Shown one piece after another: positions 62,533 to 64,000 of a DNA stretch of 64,000 nt; within the stretch, counting starts at the first letter, position 1, and each line of letters opens with the position of its first letter. The notes beneath the pieces are model-generated. The model searched no databases. It was given only the letters and a program-made list of their open reading frames with translations, and had not been told where the DNA came from. Origin of the DNA: Candidatus Tectimicrobiota bacterium (GTDB taxonomy: Bacteria > Tectomicrobia > Entotheonellia > Entotheonellales > Entotheonellaceae). A program made the translations under genes and the position numbers. The DNA lies in contig BPKO01000005.1 of assembly GCA_026005175.1 (NCBI GenBank), positions 186,001 to 250,000 on the forward strand, in the 5' to 3' direction.

Positions 62533-64000
62533 GGCTCTCGCGGCCGGCAATGGCGTGGTAGAGCACCTTGGTAAGCTCGTCGGACTTAAAGGGCTTGATG
62601 ATACAGCCGCAGAAGCCAAAAGCGCGGTAGTTGGCGAGAAGGGGATCGTTGGCGTAGCCGCTGGCCACAATCGCCCGCACCTCTGGATCGAAGGCCTTGA
62701 GGCGGGCGATGGTCTCTTTGGCGCCCATGCCGCCCGGGATGGTGAGGTCCAAAATCACGGCATCAAACGGCACGCCGGCGTCTTTGGCGCTGATGTAGGC
62801 GGCCAGCGCTTCCACCCCGTCGCGGGCAAAGGCCACTTCGTAGCCGAAGTGGTCGAGAATGGCGCCAATCACATCGCGGATGTCTTCTTCGTCTTCCATG
62901 ACCAAAATGCGGCCGTGGGCCACCGGCACCGCCTCGCGCTCTTCCTGGGGCGCCACCGCGCGCTGGGGGGTGGCGGGCAAGTAGACGTAAAACGTGGTGC
63001 CTTGGCCGAGCGCCGACTCGACGGCGATGTGGCCGCCGTGGTTCTTGACGATGGAATACGAGGTAAACAGCCCCAGGCCGCTGCCCTGGGGCTTGGTGGT
63101 GAAGTAGGGATCGAAGATCTTGGCCAGCACGTCTTCGGCAATGCCCACCCCCTGGTCCTTGACGGTGATGCGCACGTACGGCCCGGGCTGCCGCGGGTAG
63201 AGATAGCCTGCCGTTTTCTCGTCAATGAAGACGTTTTCGGCCCGCACCTCGAGGGTGCCGCCTTCGGGCATGGCCTGGTCGGCGTTAATGATGAGGTTGT
63301 TCATCACCTGGGCGAGCTGGCCGGCATCGGCCTCGACGGACCAGAGGTCTTCGGCCAGCACCAGCTCGCACTTGACGTTGGAGCCGCGCAGCGAAAAATC
63401 GACCGCCGCCCGAATGATGTCGGCAACCGAGGTCGGGCGCTTGACCAGCGTGCCGCCGGTGGAGAAAGCCAGCAGCTGCTGGGTGAGGTTCTGGGCTTGC
63501 AGCGCCGCTTTCTCGGCGCTGGCCAGGCGGGGCCGCCGCCTTGGGGTGGTCCCCGACGTACAGCTTGGCCAGGGAGATGTTGCCCAGGATGGCGGTGAGG
63601 ATGTTGTTGAAGTCGTGGGCAATGCCGCCGGCCAACACGCCGATCGACTCGAGCTTGTCGGCTTTGAGCAGCTCTTCTTCGATGCGGCGGCGCTCGGTGA
63701 CGTCGCGAAAGACGACCACCACCCCCACCAGGCGGCCGTCGCGGTCGTGAATGGGCGCCGCGTTTTCGGCCACCAGATACTCCTGCCCGTGGCGTGCCTG
63801 CAAGAGCGAAGGCCGGTCGCGGCTGACCACGTCGTGGGTGCGCAGCACTTCCGCCACCAGGCTCTCACAGGGGAGGTGGGTTTTGTCGTCCAAGAGGCGC
63901 AGCACCGCTTCCAGAGGCTGCCCGATGGCCTCCTCCTGCGTCCAGCCGGTCATGTCCTCTGCCGCCTTGTTGAGCAGCGCAATGCGGCCGGCGGTGTCGG
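62522..64000 (-). CDS. Hybrid PAS sensor histidine kinase with receiver domain, 5' truncated and frameshifted
   Basis: Reads in from the right edge (DTAGRIALLNKAAEDMTGWT), so the N-terminus is outside. A PAS domain (NAAPIHDRDGRLVGVVVVFRD end) is followed by the dimerisation H-box GGIAHDFNNILTAILGNI, HATPase motifs (NNLIINADQAMPEGG, DQGVGIAEDVLAKIFDPYFT, GSGLGLFTSY), and a C-terminal receiver with phospho-Asp in AVILDLTIPGGMG and Lys in IIKPF. One extra base in the G4 at 63529-63532 breaks the frame after GDHPKAA; removal restores RLASAEKAAL. Signal sensed is unknown. Confidence 0.88.

Overview
The window comes from a GC-rich, Gram-negative bacterium. A complete Tol-Pal envelope locus (tolQ-tolR-tolA-tolB-pal-cpoB), lipoprotein signals and periplasmic binding proteins show an outer membrane. 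Gene content fits an uncultured lineage around the Deltaproteobacteria, Tectomicrobia or NC10 better than a well-studied phylum: PAC2 protein, Memo/AMMECR-type protein, MoxR-DUF58-DUF4159 operon, ADP-forming acyl-CoA synthetase, CarH-like regulator. This placement is inference. Promoters of the TTGACA-N17-TATAAT type are easy to find, so an ordinary housekeeping sigma factor is likely.

Layout. 1-6.5 kb: end of a CoA-transferase gene, then an Opp/Dpp peptide-type ABC operon. 6.6-7.7 kb: tRNA-Arg and a HEPN/MNT toxin-antitoxin pair. 7.7-11.8 kb: a HbpS/GlcG-like protein with a nitrate/sulfonate-type ABC importer behind a foldable leader. 11.8-16.5 kb: speE, a Memo-family protein, a small HAD phosphatase, tRNA-His, a quinone reductase and a PAC2 protein. 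16.6-19.5 kb: a RamB/ScfR-type regulator divergent from isocitrate lyase, with an AT-rich multi-site operator between them. 19.5-28.8 kb: M20 peptidase, 2-hydroxyacid dehydrogenase, a HIT-ygfZ-acyl-CoA synthetase-enoyl-CoA hydratase operon, and a glycogen-debranching-type enzyme. 29-36.4 kb: SDR, a candidate small structured RNA with its own promoter and terminator, SprT-like protease, queuosine-precursor transporter, an unknown protein, a CarH-like regulator directly upstream of a fused AccA-AccD carboxyltransferase, and an unknown protein. 36.4-49.9 kb: hisD, then a seven-gene envelope/VWA operon (DUF4175, MA-peptidase/TPR, MoxR, DUF58, BatA-like, DUF4159, VWA-GATase1-like). 49.9-56.3 kb: cyclase, small HTH protein, cytochrome c, Tol-Pal. 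56.5-64 kb: threonine synthase, a small membrane protein, a stand-alone propeptide-like lipoprotein followed by a secreted S8/S53-like protease with a glycine-rich C-terminal tag, an SH3/coiled-coil protein, an SDR, and a hybrid histidine kinase that runs off the right edge.

Seven genes are split by ten frameshifts. Every one can be repaired by removing one base, nearly always from a short C or G run. I therefore read them as intact genes carrying sequence insertion errors and annotate each as one CDS. The most interesting non-routine items are the structured RNA unit at 29.8-30.0 kb, the propeptide-like lipoprotein/protease pair, the Shine-Dalgarno-sequestering leader of the cytochrome c gene, the CarH-like regulator lacking its upper cobalamin ligand next to AccA-AccD, and the ramB-aceA operator.
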